Shown: piece after piece, positions 16,668 through 25,673 of the stretch | Layout: every line of letters starts with the position of its first letter | Numbering within the stretch: the first letter of the stretch is position 1 | Assembly (NCBI RefSeq): GCF_013340205.1 | Contig: NZ_BJTG01000002.1 | Location: forward strand, 580,665-644,664 | DNA from: Anaeromyxobacter diazotrophicus | Lineage (GTDB): Bacteria > Myxococcota > Myxococcia > Myxococcales > Anaeromyxobacteraceae | Length of the DNA: 64,000 nucleotides | Direction of reading: 5' to 3' | Position numbers and translations under genes: made by a program | Notes under the pieces: generated by a model | Databases searched by the model: none | What the model was told of the DNA's origin: nothing | The model's input: only the letters and a program-made list of their open reading frames with translations

Positions 16668-17933
16668 ATGGATCCCGCGCTGCTCCTCCTCGTGCCGACG
16701 CGCAGCTACCGCACGGAAGACTTCCTCGCGGCGGCGCGCAAGCTGGGCGTGCCGGTCGTGGTGGGGAGCGACCTCTGCCACAGCGTCGAGGAGCGGTTCG
16801 GCGCCAGGCCGGACGAGGTGTCGCTGGACTTCCGCCGCCCCGGGCGCGCGGCCGAGCGGGTCGCGGCGCTCGCGGTCGAGCGCCCGATCGCGGGCGTGGT
16901 CCCCACCGACGAGGGGACCGCCATCCTGGCCGCGCTCGCGGCCGAGCGGCTCGGCCTGCGCCACAACCCGCCGGAGGCGACGCGCCGCGCCGGCAACAAG
17001 CACCTCCAGCGCGAGACGCTCCGCGCGGCCGGGCTGCCGGTGCCGCCCTTCGCGCTGCACCCGCTCGCCGGGGGCCCCGAGCGCGCCGCCGCGGCCGTGG
17101 CGTACCCCTGCGTGCTGAAGCCGCTCGTCCTCTCCGCCAGCCGCGGGGTCATCCGGGCGGACGACCCGGCGGCCTTCGTCGCGGCCTGGCGGCGCATCGA
17201 GAAGATCCTCCACGGCGCCCGCGCCGAGCGCCGGCCGCAAGACGCTGAGGCGGCGCGCTTCCTGCTCGTCGAGGGGTTCGTGCCCGGCGCCGAGGTGGCG
17301 CTGGAGGGCCTGCTTCGGGGGGGGCGGCTGGAGGTGCTGGCGCTCTTCGACAAGCCCGACCCGCTCGACGGCCCGTTCTTCGAGGAGACGCTCTACGTCA
17401 CCCCTTCGCGCCACCCGGCGCCGCTCCAGGCGGAGGTGGCGCGCCTCGTCGAGGCGAGCGCGCGCGCGCTCGGGCTCTCCGAGGGGCCGCTCCACGCCGA
17501 GCTGCGCCTGTCCCCCGCCGGGCCGGTGGTGCTGGAGGTGGCCGCGCGCAGCATCGGCGGGCTGTGCGCGCGGACGCTGCGCTTCGGCGCGGGGGTGTCG
17601 CTCGAGGAGGTGCTGGTGGCGCACGCGATGGGGCTGCCGCTGCCGGCGCTCGACCGCGAGCGCCGCGCCGCGGGCGTCATGATGCTCCCCATCCCACACC
17701 GCGGCGTGCTGCGCGGCGTGGGGGGCATCGAGGAGGCGCGCGCGGTCCCGGGCGTGGAGGACGTGGTCATCACCATCCCCGAGGGGCGGGAGGTGGAGCC
17801 GCTGCCGGAGGGCGACGCCTACCTCGGCTTCGCCTTCGCGCGCGGGGAGCGCCCGGAGGAGGTGGAGGCGGCCCTCCGGGCGGCGCACGCGCGCCTGCGG
17901 ATCGACATCCGGGAGGCGCTGCCGCTGGTCTAG
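16668..17933 (+). CDS. ATP-grasp carboxylate-amine ligase-like protein
   Basis: 421 aa. It shows the ATP-grasp layout: an N-terminal nucleotide-like domain (LLVPTRSYRTEDFLAAARKL), then a central domain with GNKHLQRETLRAAGLPVPPF (about residues 107-126) and YPCVLKPLVLSASRGVIRA (about 146-164). LLVEGFVPGAEVALEGLL (about 200) and the metal-binding HAELRLSPAGPVVLEVAAR (about 276-294) follow. The C-terminal ~100 residues resemble the extra domain of L-amino-acid ligases (VMMLPIPHRGVLRGVGG). The general reaction is ATP-driven joining of a carboxylate to an amine. The substrates are unknown. It stands alone, with no biosynthetic partner nearby. Confidence 0.8.
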   Translation: MDPALLLLVPTRSYRTEDFLAAARKLGVPVVVGSDLCHSVEERFGARPDEVSLDFRRPGRAAERVAALAVERPIAGVVPTDEGTAILAALAAERLGLRHNPPEATRRAGNKHLQRETLRAAGLPVPPFALHPLAGGPERAAAAVAYPCVLKPLVLSASRGVIRADDPAAFVAAWRRIEKILHGARAERRPQDAEAARFLLVEGFVPGAEVALEGLLRGGRLEVLALFDKPDPLDGPFFEETLYVTPSRHPAPLQAEVARLVEASARALGLSEGPLHAELRLSPAGPVVLEVAARSIGGLCARTLRFGAGVSLEEVLVAHAMGLPLPALDRERRAAGVMMLPIPHRGVLRGVGGIEEARAVPGVEDVVITIPEGREVEPLPEGDAYLGFAFARGERPEEVEAALRAAHARLRIDIREALPLV

Positions 17934-18004
17934 CGCGGCCTCCTCGGCGGGGCCTCACCCCTGCGTCACCCTTGGCGAGCCACCTGCTCGCCGGTCGGCT
18001 CCGC

Positions 18005-19405
18005 TCAGCAGAACCAGGACTCGGTGAGCCGCGGCGCGCGGCGGCCGGTGTCGGCGGCCACGGCCGCGGGGACGTGGCGGTGCGGCAGCCCGGCGGCGGC
18101 CAGGGCGAGCTGGCGGACCACCTCGAAGGTCGCCTCGGGCGCCTCGCCCCGCCGGGCGGCCTCCTCCACCGCGCGCGCCACCTTCTCCTGCAGCGCGTCC
18201 ATCCGCGGGTCCGGGTGCCGCCACACGACCCCGAGGGCGTCGTCGTCGTAGGGCGCGCCGGCCAGCGCCGGGTCCTCGAGCAGCAGCGACCCCGGGGGCA
18301 GGAGCAGCCGGATCGAGAGCTGCACCGGGTCGAGCGCGGCGACCCACCCCTCGCGCGCGAAGGTGTCGAGGAGGTCGAGGTAGTCGTCGAGCGTCGACCA
18401 GGGCGTGAACGGGAGCAGCGAGGGCCGGAGCGCGATCCCCGCCTCCCGGCAGACCTCGAACGCGCGCGCGACGTCCGCGCGCCGGTGCCCCTTGTCGAGC
18501 CGCGCGAGCACCACCTCCGACAGCGACTCCACCGCCGAGACGGCGAAGAGCGCCCCGGCGCGGCGCAGCGCCGGAAGGAGCGCGGCGTGCCGGACGAGGT
18601 GCTCCACCTTGGCGGTGAAGTCGAAGGTGATCTCCGGGCATCGGGCGTGGACCGCCTCCGCCACCCGCAACGCGTGGGTCGGGCCGTTCAGGAAGTCGGG
18701 GTCGCCGAAGGTGACGTGGCGGACGCCCGCCGCCGCCTGCCGGGCCACGTCCTCCACCACCACCTCGACCGGCACCGCGAAGAACCGGCCGCGGTACACG
18801 GCGGGCAGCGGGCAGTGCCGGCAGGCGTGCTTGCAGCCGCGGCTCGCCTCGGCGTGGCCGGCCAGCCGCTCGCCGCCCGCGCCGTCGTCGAGCCGCGCGT
18901 AGCGCTCGGCCGGCGGTAGCCCCTGCCGGCTCGGGACGGGGTAGTCGAGCCGGCGCAGCGCCGCGGCCGCGGGCCCGGGGCGGCGAAAGGGGGCGAGCTC
19001 CGCGCCGCGCTCGACCGCCTCGCACAGCGCGACCAGGTCCTCCTCGCACTCGCCGCCCAGCACGGCCGCCGCGCCGCGCTCGAGCAGGCGCGCGCCGTGG
19101 AGCAGCGCGTAGGTCCCGTGGAAGGCGAGCAGGGCCTCGGGCGCGAGCGCGCGCACGCGCTCCGCCGCGCGCAGCGCGAGGCGCAGCGCCGTGTGCATGG
19201 GGACCGAGAAGAGGACCAGGCGCGCGGCGCTCACCCGCGCCGGGTCGAGCGGCTCGACGCCGAGGTCGAGCGCCGCCGGGTGGAAGCCGGCGCGCTCCAG
19301 GAACGCCTTCGGCTGGGCCAGGCCGGCGGGCTGGTGCCCGAGCTCATAGGTCGAGACGAGCAGGACCGCGCCGGGCGCGCGCAGCCCGCCGCCGGCGGCG
19401 GGCAA
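18005..19405 (-). CDS. Radical SAM protein with B12-binding-like N-terminal domain
   Basis: 466 aa. The start is TTG 19405, 3 bp after the stop of the yggX-like gene, with AAGGGG 5 bp upstream. No ATG or GTG lies in a suitable place. The N-terminal ~170 residues look like a cobalamin-binding-type Rossmann domain (VLLVSTYELGHQPAGLAQPK, then SVPMHTALRLALRAAERV and GGECEEDLVAL). The radical SAM core carries SRGCKHACRHCPLPAVYRG, a CxxxCxxC cluster motif, near residue 205. FGDPDFLNGPTHAL and SAVESLSEVVLARLDKGH follow. It belongs to the large B12-radical SAM group whose members do methylations and ring chemistry. The substrate is unknown. Confidence 0.82.
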   Translation of the reverse strand: MPAAGGGLRAPGAVLLVSTYELGHQPAGLAQPKAFLERAGFHPAALDLGVEPLDPARVSAARLVLFSVPMHTALRLALRAAERVRALAPEALLAFHGTYALLHGARLLERGAAAVLGGECEEDLVALCEAVERGAELAPFRRPGPAAAALRRLDYPVPSRQGLPPAERYARLDDGAGGERLAGHAEASRGCKHACRHCPLPAVYRGRFFAVPVEVVVEDVARQAAAGVRHVTFGDPDFLNGPTHALRVAEAVHARCPEITFDFTAKVEHLVRHAALLPALRRAGALFAVSAVESLSEVVLARLDKGHRRADVARAFEVCREAGIALRPSLLPFTPWSTLDDYLDLLDTFAREGWVAALDPVQLSIRLLLPPGSLLLEDPALAGAPYDDDALGVVWRHPDPRMDALQEKVARAVEEAARRGEAPEATFEVVRQLALAAAGLPHRHVPAAVAADTGRRAPRLTESWFC

Positions 19406-19407
19406 CG

Positions 19408-19686
19408 CTACCCCTTCGACGGCGGCGGCTGGTAGTCGGGCGGGAGCTGGGCGCCCTCGCCGAAGAAGAACTGCTCCGCCTGCTGGAACAGGATCTCGTT
19501 GGTGCGCGGGTCGGCCGGGGAGAGGCGGTACTCGTTCATGATCATCTTGAAGTGCTCGAGCCACATCTTCCACGCGTCCTGGGAGATGTTCTCGTAGATG
19601 CGCTGGCCGAGCTCGTTGTTGAAGGGCTTGAACGCCAGCCCCGGCAGCTCCTTGCTCAGCTTCTTGCACATCACCATGCGCGCCAT
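19408..19686 (-). CDS. Fe(II)-trafficking / oxidative damage protection protein (YggX family)
   Basis: 92 aa from ATG 19686, with AGGAG 7 bp upstream. YggX proteins are small cytoplasmic proteins (about 90 aa) that protect iron-sulfur clusters and may carry ferrous iron. Family marks are [14 protein letters not shown] with the conserved Cys7, [20 protein letters not shown] (about residues 24-43) and [15 protein letters not shown] (about 48-62). It runs into the radical SAM gene 2 bp later, so an iron-sulfur-related link between the two is plausible but unproven. Confidence 0.9.
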   Translation of the reverse strand: MARMVMCKKLSKELPGLAFKPFNNELGQRIYENISQDAWKMWLEHFKMIMNEYRLSPADPRTNEILFQQAEQFFFGEGAQLPPDYQPPPSKG

Positions 19687-19880
19687 GAGGACTCTCCTGG
19701 AGACGCCGCGCTCGAGCGCGCCGTGGGGGCGAAAGATAAGCGAACGCCGCCGCTGGCGCACGCACCTTTCCCGCGCCGAGGGGCGCCGGGACGCTCGTCG
19801 AAGTGAGGGGGGAAACCGCCCCGGCGTGGCCCCCGCGGCCGCCGCCGAGTCGAACCCGCCGAAGGCGGGCTTGCGAAGCG

Positions 19881-20117
19881 TTACGAGAGCAGCGAGGTCG
19901 CGGAGACGCTGAGCGCCTTCGCGAGCGACTCGAGCGTGTCGAGCGGCGGCGTGCGCTGCCCGCGCTCCAGCATCGAGATGTACGAGACGGACAGCCCGGC
20001 CTTCGAGGCGAGCGCCTCCTGCGAGAGCTTCTTGCGCAGCCGCTCGTTCTTCAGGTTGACGGCAAACTTGTCGGCGAGTCCAGCCATGTTGTGCTTGCTC
20101 CTGGCGAGTGATCCCAC
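19881..20117 (-). CDS. XRE-family helix-turn-helix transcriptional regulator
   Basis: 78 aa from GTG 20117, which has GGAGGT 9 bp upstream. An alternative ATG at 20087 (MAGLADKF, 68 aa) also has an AGGAG in front. The single domain is a Cro/C1-type helix-turn-helix: [20 protein letters not shown], then [20 protein letters not shown] and a last helix [15 protein letters not shown]. There is no sensor domain, so it is either constitutive or autoregulated. Its target is unknown. The 160 bp upstream, before moeA, holds its promoter and AT-richer sequence. Confidence 0.85.
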   Translation of the reverse strand: MGSLARSKHNMAGLADKFAVNLKNERLRKKLSQEALASKAGLSVSYISMLERGQRTPPLDTLESLAKALSVSATSLLS

Positions 20118-20278
20118 TGCTGGTGACCTCCGGTTGGCGTCTGGCGGCTTCGTCCGCGAGCGCGGTCCGCCTTCGCAGCGCGCGTACTTAACACCCAGAG
20201 CGAGGGCGATCCAGTCTCCGATTCGATGGACGGGCGGTCCGGGCGGACTGCGACAAAAGGTACGTTTTCACCGAAAGC

Positions 20279-21493
20279 TCAAGGCTCTCGGGGCGGTGCG
20301 AGCAGGATCGCCTCCACGGCCGCTCCGCGGCGGAGCCGGGTGGCGGCGCTGGGGAGCACCGCCAGCGCCTCGAACCCCGTCACCGAGGTGAGGTGACCGC
20401 TCGCCTGGGAGCGGAGCGGCTCGACCCAGAGCTGCCCCGCACGCACCGTCGCACGTGCGCGCAGGAAGTGGGTGAGCCCGGCCGGCTTCGAGGCGGGCTC
20501 GGCCAGGCGGGCCGGGAGCCGCACGCGGCCGGTGCCGGGCAGCCCGGCCAGCCGCCGCAGCGCCGGACGCACGAAGAGCTCGAAGGTGACGAGCGCGCTG
20601 GCCGGGTTGCCGGGCAGGCCGAAGACGGCGGTCCGGCCCCAGCGCCCGAAGGCGACCGGCTTGCCCGGCTTCATGGCCACCTTCCAGAAGTCGAGGCGCG
20701 CGCCGGCGGCCTCGACCGCCTCCTTCACCAGGTCCTTCTCCCCCACCGAGACCCCGCCGGTCGAGACCAGCGCGTCGAGCCCCCTGGCCGCCGCCAGGGC
20801 GCGGCGCAGGGACCCGCGCTCGTCGCGGGCGAAGGGCAGCAGCAGCGGGACGGCGCCCGCCTCGCGGCAGGCGGCGGCCAGCGCGTGGCTGTTCGAGTCG
20901 AGGATCTGTCCCGCGGCCGGGGGACGGTCGACCGGGACGAGCTCGTCGCCGGTGGCGAGCAGCCCCACCCGCGGGCGGCGGTAAACCGCGAGCTCGGTCC
21001 GCCCCAGCGCCGCGGCCAGCCCGGTGGCGCCCGCGTCCACGGCGGCGCCGGCCTCGAGCGCCACCGCGCCCAGGGCCAGGTCGGAGCCCGCCGGGCGGAC
21101 GAAGCGGCCCGGCTCGGCGGCGCGCCGGAAGCGCGCGAAGGCGCCCTGGCGCGCCACCTCCTCCTGCATCTCGACCGCGTCGGCGCCCGCCGGCACCGGC
21201 GCGCCGGTGAAGATGCGGCAGCACGCGCCCTCGGGCAGCGGCGGCGGCACCGAGCCGGCGTACACCTCGAACGCCACCCGCAGCCGGGCCCCCGGGGCGC
21301 GCGCGTCGGCGGCGCGCAGCGCGTAGCCGTCCATCTGCGAGCTGTCGAAGGGGGGCAGGGCGCGGGGAGCCAGGACCGGCTCCGCCAGCGCGCGGCCCAG
21401 CGCCTCGGCCAGGCTCACCCGCTCGGGCGGGAGCGGCGCCACGTCTTCCAGGGCTGCGAGGATGCGCGCGCGCGCCGCGTCCGGTTCGAGCAC
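20279..21493 (-). CDS. moeA: Molybdopterin molybdenumtransferase
   Basis: 404 aa from GTG 21493. It inserts molybdate into adenylylated molybdopterin at the end of molybdenum cofactor synthesis in the cytoplasm. Motifs in order are FDSSQMDGYALRAAD (about residues 50-64), TGAPVPAGADAVEMQEE (about 97), ILDSNSHALAAACREAG (about 200), STGGVSVGEKDLVKEAV (about 250) and MKPGKPVAFGRWG with GLPGNPASALVTFELFVRP (about 285-320). Length matches single MoeA proteins. No other moa/mob genes lie in the window. It diverges from RNase R with a 112-bp gap holding both promoters. Confidence 0.93.
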   Translation of the reverse strand: MLEPDAARARILAALEDVAPLPPERVSLAEALGRALAEPVLAPRALPPFDSSQMDGYALRAADARAPGARLRVAFEVYAGSVPPPLPEGACCRIFTGAPVPAGADAVEMQEEVARQGAFARFRRAAEPGRFVRPAGSDLALGAVALEAGAAVDAGATGLAAALGRTELAVYRRPRVGLLATGDELVPVDRPPAAGQILDSNSHALAAACREAGAVPLLLPFARDERGSLRRALAAARGLDALVSTGGVSVGEKDLVKEAVEAAGARLDFWKVAMKPGKPVAFGRWGRTAVFGLPGNPASALVTFELFVRPALRRLAGLPGTGRVRLPARLAEPASKPAGLTHFLRARATVRAGQLWVEPLRSQASGHLTSVTGFEALAVLPSAATRLRRGAAVEAILLAPPREP

Positions 21494-21605
21494 GGAGGGT
21501 TCATCGCCCCCGCGTCCGCGGGTGTCAAGGGCCCCCGCGCCGCGGCCCGCCCTCCGCGGGCGATTCGCTCGACCGGCGGTGACGCGCGTGCCATGTTCCG
21601 GGCCA

Positions 21606-24029
21606 ATGAACGCCTCGAACAGCCGGCGCGACCGGCGCACCGCCCTCATCCTCGCCCAGCTCCGCGAGGCTGGCGGCAAGCCCCTCGGCCTCGGCGAGAT
21701 CATGCAGCGCGCCCAGCTCCACCCCGGCGAGCGCACCGAGGTGAAGCGCGCCCTGCGCGAGCTCACCCGCGAGGGCGAGGTGGAGAAGGACGGGAAGCGG
21801 TTCAGCGTGCCGGGCGCCGCGGCGCTGCCGGCCCCCGAGAAGCCGGCAGGGCGCGCCGCCGGCCGGACCGACCGCGGGCCGAGCCTCCGCGGAGGCGGGG
21901 AGGGGAGCCGCGCCCGCGGCATCGTGGGCACGCTCACCCGGCACCGCGACGGGTACGGGTTCGTCGCCCGCATGGACCGCCAGGGCGAGGACGTGTTCGT
22001 CCCGCCCGGCGAGGCGCGCAAGGCGCTCGACGGCGACCTGGTCCGCATCGAGATCGTCCCGGCCCCACGCGGCCGCACCATGGGGCGCATCGTGGAGGTG
22101 GTGGAGCGCCGGCGGCGCTGGGTGCTCGGCACGTTCCACGCCCGCGGCTCCTCCAGCTTCGTCGTGCCCTCCGACGACGATCTCGAGGGGTACGTGGCGG
22201 TGCCGGAGACGCGGCTGGCGCAGGACGGCGAGGTGGTGAAGGTGCGGCTCGAGCCCGGCGCCGACCCGCTGCGGGGCGAGGTGGTGGAGCGGGTGGGGCG
22301 GCCGGGCGACCCGCGCGTGGAGGTGCTCAAGGTCTCCTACGCGAAGGGCTTCTCCGACCTCTTCCCGGACGAGGTGCGCGCGGCGGCCGAGGAGGTCCCG
22401 GACCACGTGCGGCCCGAGGACCGCGCCGGGCGGCGCGACCTCACCGCGCTGCCGCTCGTCACCATCGACGGCGAGGACGCCCGCGACTTCGACGACGCGG
22501 TGTTCGTGGAGCGGGTGCAGGGGCGCGGCAAGGCGCGCTACCGGGCGGTGGTGGCCATCGCCGACGTCTCGCACTACGTGCGGGCGGGGAGCGCGCTCGA
22601 CGCCGAGGCGCTCCGGCGCGGGACGAGCGTCTACTTCCCGGCCCAGGTGCTGCCCATGCTCCCGGAGCGGCTCTCCAACGGGATCTGCTCGCTCAACCCG
22701 GACGTCGAGCGGCTGTGCATGGTGGCGGACCTGCTCATCGACGACCGCGGCGAGCCAGTCTCGGCCGAGCTGTACGCCGGCGTCATGCGCAGCGCGGCGC
22801 GGTGCACCTACACCGAGGTGGCGCGGGTCCTCGACGGCGAGCAGCTGCCGCACCGGGAGCGCTTCCGCCCCGCCTTCGAGCTCATGGCCGAGCTGCAGGA
22901 GAAGCTCACCGGCATGCGCGCGCGCCGGGGGGCCATCGACTTCGACATCCCCGAGTCGCGCATCGTCCTCGGACAGGACGGCCGGGTGACCGGCATCGAG
23001 CGGCGGCCGCGCAACCGCGCCCACCGCATCGTCGAGGAGCTCATGCTGGCGGCCAACGAGGCGGTGGCGCGCCACTTCGCGCACCGCGACCTCCCCACCG
23101 TCTACCGGGTCCACGGCCTGCCAGACGAGGAGAAGCTGGACGCGTTCCGCAAGCTGGCGCGCACGCACGGGTTCGAGGTGCCGGAGGGCGCGCTCGGGCC
23201 GAAGGAGCTGAACCGGCTCCTGCACGGCTTCGAGGGCCACCCGCAGCAGCGCGCGCTGAACCAGCTCCTGCTGCGCGCGATGATGCAGGCCGTCTACACC
23301 GCGGACAACATCGGGCACTACGGGCTCGCCGCCGAGCACTACCTCCACTTCACCTCGCCCATCCGGCGCTACCCCGACCTCATCGTGCACCGGCTCCTGC
23401 GGGCCCAGTGGGGCGGCGGCGACGCCGCGCGGTCCGAGCGGCGGCAGGGCCGCCCCGAGCGCGGCGCGCCCAGGAGCGCCCGCGACGCCGCCCCGCGGCC
23501 GCCGTCGCCCGAACGCCTGGAGGAGATCGCGACCCTCTGTTCCGAGCGCGAGCGAGCCGCCATGCAGGCCGAGCGCGAGATCGCCGCCTTCTACGCCGCG
23601 CTCTTCATGCAGGACAAGGTGGGCGAGCGCTTCCCCGGGGTGGTGGCGAGCGTGGTCGAGTTCGGGATCTTCGTCGAGATCGAGCCCTGGTTCGTGGAGG
23701 GGCTCGTCAAGGCGGAGGACCTGGGCGAGGCGTTCGAGCTCGACCCCGAGCTCCACGCGCTGGTGCAGCGCAGGACCGGCCGCGCCTTCCGGGTGGGGGA
23801 TCGGGTGGAGGTGGAGGTCGCCGCGGCCAGCCCGGCGCGGCGGCAGATCGACCTCCTGCTGGTGGAGAAGGGCGTCCGGCGCGAGCCGGGCGTCCGCGTC
23901 GAGCGGCCTAGGCGGCCGCGCCCGGCGGCGCCGCCGGCGGGAAGAGCGCCCGCCAGAACCGCCGCGAGTGGGCGACGGCCCGGGAAAGCCCCCCCTCCGC
24001 GCCGGCGCCGCTCCCGCCGGGGGCGGTGA
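21606..24029 (+). CDS. rnr: Ribonuclease R
   Basis: 807 aa from ATG 21606. A 3'-to-5' exoribonuclease that degrades structured RNA. An N-terminal winged-helix region (LGEIMQRAQLHPGERTEVKR, about residues 28-47) is followed by cold-shock/OB domains (GIVGTLTRHRDGYGFVARMD). The RNB catalytic domain starts at LPLVTIDGEDARDFDDAVFV, with the metal-binding aspartates (about 282-301), and contains LHFTSPIRRYPDLIVHRLL near 585. The S1 domain begins GVVASVVEFGIFVEIE (about 680). A basic Pro/Arg tail ends the protein, as in many RNase R enzymes. A charged insert (about residues 605-640) interrupts the end of the RNB domain. The last 122 bp overlap an opposite-strand gene. Confidence 0.95.
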   Translation: MNASNSRRDRRTALILAQLREAGGKPLGLGEIMQRAQLHPGERTEVKRALRELTREGEVEKDGKRFSVPGAAALPAPEKPAGRAAGRTDRGPSLRGGGEGSRARGIVGTLTRHRDGYGFVARMDRQGEDVFVPPGEARKALDGDLVRIEIVPAPRGRTMGRIVEVVERRRRWVLGTFHARGSSSFVVPSDDDLEGYVAVPETRLAQDGEVVKVRLEPGADPLRGEVVERVGRPGDPRVEVLKVSYAKGFSDLFPDEVRAAAEEVPDHVRPEDRAGRRDLTALPLVTIDGEDARDFDDAVFVERVQGRGKARYRAVVAIADVSHYVRAGSALDAEALRRGTSVYFPAQVLPMLPERLSNGICSLNPDVERLCMVADLLIDDRGEPVSAELYAGVMRSAARCTYTEVARVLDGEQLPHRERFRPAFELMAELQEKLTGMRARRGAIDFDIPESRIVLGQDGRVTGIERRPRNRAHRIVEELMLAANEAVARHFAHRDLPTVYRVHGLPDEEKLDAFRKLARTHGFEVPEGALGPKELNRLLHGFEGHPQQRALNQLLLRAMMQAVYTADNIGHYGLAAEHYLHFTSPIRRYPDLIVHRLLRAQWGGGDAARSERRQGRPERGAPRSARDAAPRPPSPERLEEIATLCSERERAAMQAEREIAAFYAALFMQDKVGERFPGVVASVVEFGIFVEIEPWFVEGLVKAEDLGEAFELDPELHALVQRRTGRAFRVGDRVEVEVAAASPARRQIDLLLVEKGVRREPGVRVERPRRPRPAAPPAGRAPARTAASGRRPGKAPPPRRRRSRRGR

Positions 24030-24240
24030 AGCGGACCCCGGCGCCGCCGGCCGGGTCGAGGACGACCCCGAGCCGGCGCGCGCCGAGGGCGCGGAAGAAC
24101 GGCTCCCAGCCGCAGCGCGCGAGCCCGTCGCCCGGGCCCGCGGAGAAGGCGGGCGCGCCGGCCGCGTCGAGCGCGGGCGAGAGGAGCTGGGACCCGGCGA
24201 AGTGCACGATCTCGCCGCGGTCGGTGGTGACGCGCTGCAT
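23908..24240 (-). CDS. Hypothetical protein overlapping the 3' end of rnr
   Basis: 110 aa. The start ATG 24240 has a strong GGAGG 8 bp upstream (region 24247-24253 on the plus strand), which is the best evidence that the gene is real. The N-terminal half is ordinary in composition (MQRVTTDRGEIVHFAGSQLL, then CGWEPFFRALGARRLGVVLD). The C-terminal half is Gly/Ala/Pro-rich and lies antisense to the RNase R tail for 122 bp. No family is recognised and no membrane segment is seen. It diverges from the TSUP gene at 24338. Confidence 0.6.
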   Translation of the reverse strand: MQRVTTDRGEIVHFAGSQLLSPALDAAGAPAFSAGPGDGLARCGWEPFFRALGARRLGVVLDPAGGAGVRFTAPGGSGAGAEGGLSRAVAHSRRFWRALFPPAAPPGAAA

Positions 24241-24337
24241 GGTCTGGCCTCCGCTCGAGATGTAGGACGCACGCGCCGCGCACGCACGGCCCGCGGCAGC
24301 GGACGGAACGCCGCACCTGGGCTAACATCCGGGGCCC

Positions 24338-25090
24338 GTGCTCACCTTCGTCCTGCTCGCCCTGGCCGGCTTCGCGGCCGGCGTCATCAACGCCGTCGCC
24401 GGCGGCGGCTCGCTCATCTCCTTCCCCGCGCTGCTCCACACCGGGATGGGGGCGCGCATCGCCAACGCCACCAACACCGCCGCCGTGTGGCCGGGGAGCG
24501 CCGCCTCGGTCTGGCCCTACCGCCGCATCATCGCCGCCGAGGGGCACCGCGCGAAGGTGCTCGCCTGGCCCTCCCTGGTGGGCGGGCTGGCGGGCTCGTG
24601 GCTGCTGCTCCACACCTCCGAGGCGGCCTTCACGGCGGTGGTGCCGTGGCTCATCCTGCTCGCCTGCGCGCTCCTGGCGCTGCAGGGCCGGGTGGCCGCC
24701 TTCGTCGCCCGGCGGGCCGGCGAGACGCCGTCGCGCGTCCCGCTGGTCCTCGTCGGGCTCCAGCTCCTCATCTCGGTGTACGGGGGCTACTTCGGGGCCG
24801 GCATCGGCATCCTGATGCTGTCCGCCATGGCCATCTTCATCCCGGACGGCCTGCAGGCGGCGAACGGGCTCAAGGTCCTGTTCGCCACCCTCATCAACGG
24901 GATCTCGATGGTCTACTTCCTGGCGGTGGGCGCCGTCCGCCTGCCGGAGGCGTGCCTGATGGCGGCCACCTCCATCGCCGGGGGCCTCGTCGGCGCCCAC
25001 ATCGCGCAGCGCCTCCCGGGAGGCGTGCTGCGGCTGGTGGTCATCCTGTACGGCGTGGTGGTGGCGGGGAAGCTGCTCTTCTTCAAGTGA
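24338..25090 (+). CDS. TSUP family (TauE/SafE-like) membrane permease
   Basis: 250 aa, GTG start. About eight hydrophobic helices in two related halves, typical of the TSUP family of small anion exporters (sulfite, sulfoacetate and related organic anions). Conserved regions are GFAAGVINAVAGGGSLISFP (about residues 9-28), NATNTAAVWPGSAAS (about 44-58), and in the second half YGGYFGAGIGILMLSAMA (about 147-164) and NGLKVLFATLINGIS (about 178). The substrate is not known. Downstream, REP-like palindromes separate it from the convergent CBS gene. Confidence 0.88.
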   Translation: MLTFVLLALAGFAAGVINAVAGGGSLISFPALLHTGMGARIANATNTAAVWPGSAASVWPYRRIIAAEGHRAKVLAWPSLVGGLAGSWLLLHTSEAAFTAVVPWLILLACALLALQGRVAAFVARRAGETPSRVPLVLVGLQLLISVYGGYFGAGIGILMLSAMAIFIPDGLQAANGLKVLFATLINGISMVYFLAVGAVRLPEACLMAATSIAGGLVGAHIAQRLPGGVLRLVVILYGVVVAGKLLFFK

Positions 25091-25106
25091 ACGGGCGGCG
25101 TGGAAG

Positions 25107-25203
25107 AGAGGCCCCTCTCCCCCGGCCCCTCTCCCCGCTGCGCGGGGCGAGGTGAGCCTCACCCCCTCTCCCCCACCGGGGGAGAGGGCCAGGGAGAGCG
25201 GGC
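25107..25203. repeat. REP-like palindrome cluster between convergent genes
   Basis: This 97-bp stretch has repeated CCCTCTCCCC tracts and an 11-bp perfect hairpin at 25164-25188 (CCCTCTCCCCC, loop ACC, GGGGGAGAGGG). A second stem lies at CCCCGCTGCGCGGGG near 25134-25148. Palindromes of this type are common between convergent genes in GC-rich bacteria. It probably acts as a two-way terminator. Confidence 0.65.
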
Positions 25204-25230
25204 CGCACCCTGCGTCGGCTCGGGCGTCGG

Positions 25231-25671
25231 TTACTTCTGCGCCGCCGCGTCCTTCGCGAACGCGATGAGCGCCTCGAGCGCGTTGGTGGTGGTGAGGATC
25301 CCCACCAGGTCGCCGTGCTCGTTCACCACCGTGATGCCGTTGAGCTTGCGGTCGCGGATGAGCTGGGCCGCGTCGGCGAGCTCGGTCTCGGGCGTGACCG
25401 TGTGCGGCTTCGGGTTCATCGCCTCGGTCACCGGCGTCCGCGCCAGGAGGTAGTGCAGCTCCCAGGTGTCGAGGGAGGTGGACTTCCCGGGCGAGAAGGA
25501 GAGCAGCATCCGCTCGGTCACGATCCCCACCAGGCGCCCGTGCTTCATCACCGGGAGCCGCCGGACGTTCTTCTCCTTCAGCAGGTGGATCGCCTCCACC
25601 ACCGTCGCCTCGGCGTCGATGGTGATGGGGTTCGGCGTCATCCAGTCCCGCACCTTCGTCTTGGTCATCAT
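25231..25671 (-). CDS. Paired CBS-domain protein
   Basis: 146 aa with two CBS motifs: VRDWMTPNPITIDAEATVVE (about residues 7-26) through VGIVTERMLL, and VTEAMNPKPHTVTPETELAD (about 77-96) through VGILTTTNALEAL. Such pairs form a Bateman module that binds adenine nucleotides or SAM and senses energy state. The start lies only 2 bp after the LivF-type ATPase gene, so it is the fifth gene of the importer operon and could regulate the transporter, by inference. A second ATG directly follows the first. Confidence 0.88.
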   Translation of the reverse strand: MMTKTKVRDWMTPNPITIDAEATVVEAIHLLKEKNVRRLPVMKHGRLVGIVTERMLLSFSPGKSTSLDTWELHYLLARTPVTEAMNPKPHTVTPETELADAAQLIRDRKLNGITVVNEHGDLVGILTTTNALEALIAFAKDAAAQK

Positions 25672-25673
25672 GA

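Noticed and set aside
18005..19765. 586-residue version of the radical SAM gene
   Set aside because: Its first ~120 residues lie in the wrong frame of the yggX-like gene and are Arg/Pro/Gln-rich. The TTG at 19405 with AAGGGG fits the gene boundary.
20393..23911. A 1172-residue open frame over moeA and rnr
   Set aside because: Composition is Arg/Gly/Ala-rich throughout with no domain motifs, while moeA and RNase R motifs lie in other frames of the same DNA.
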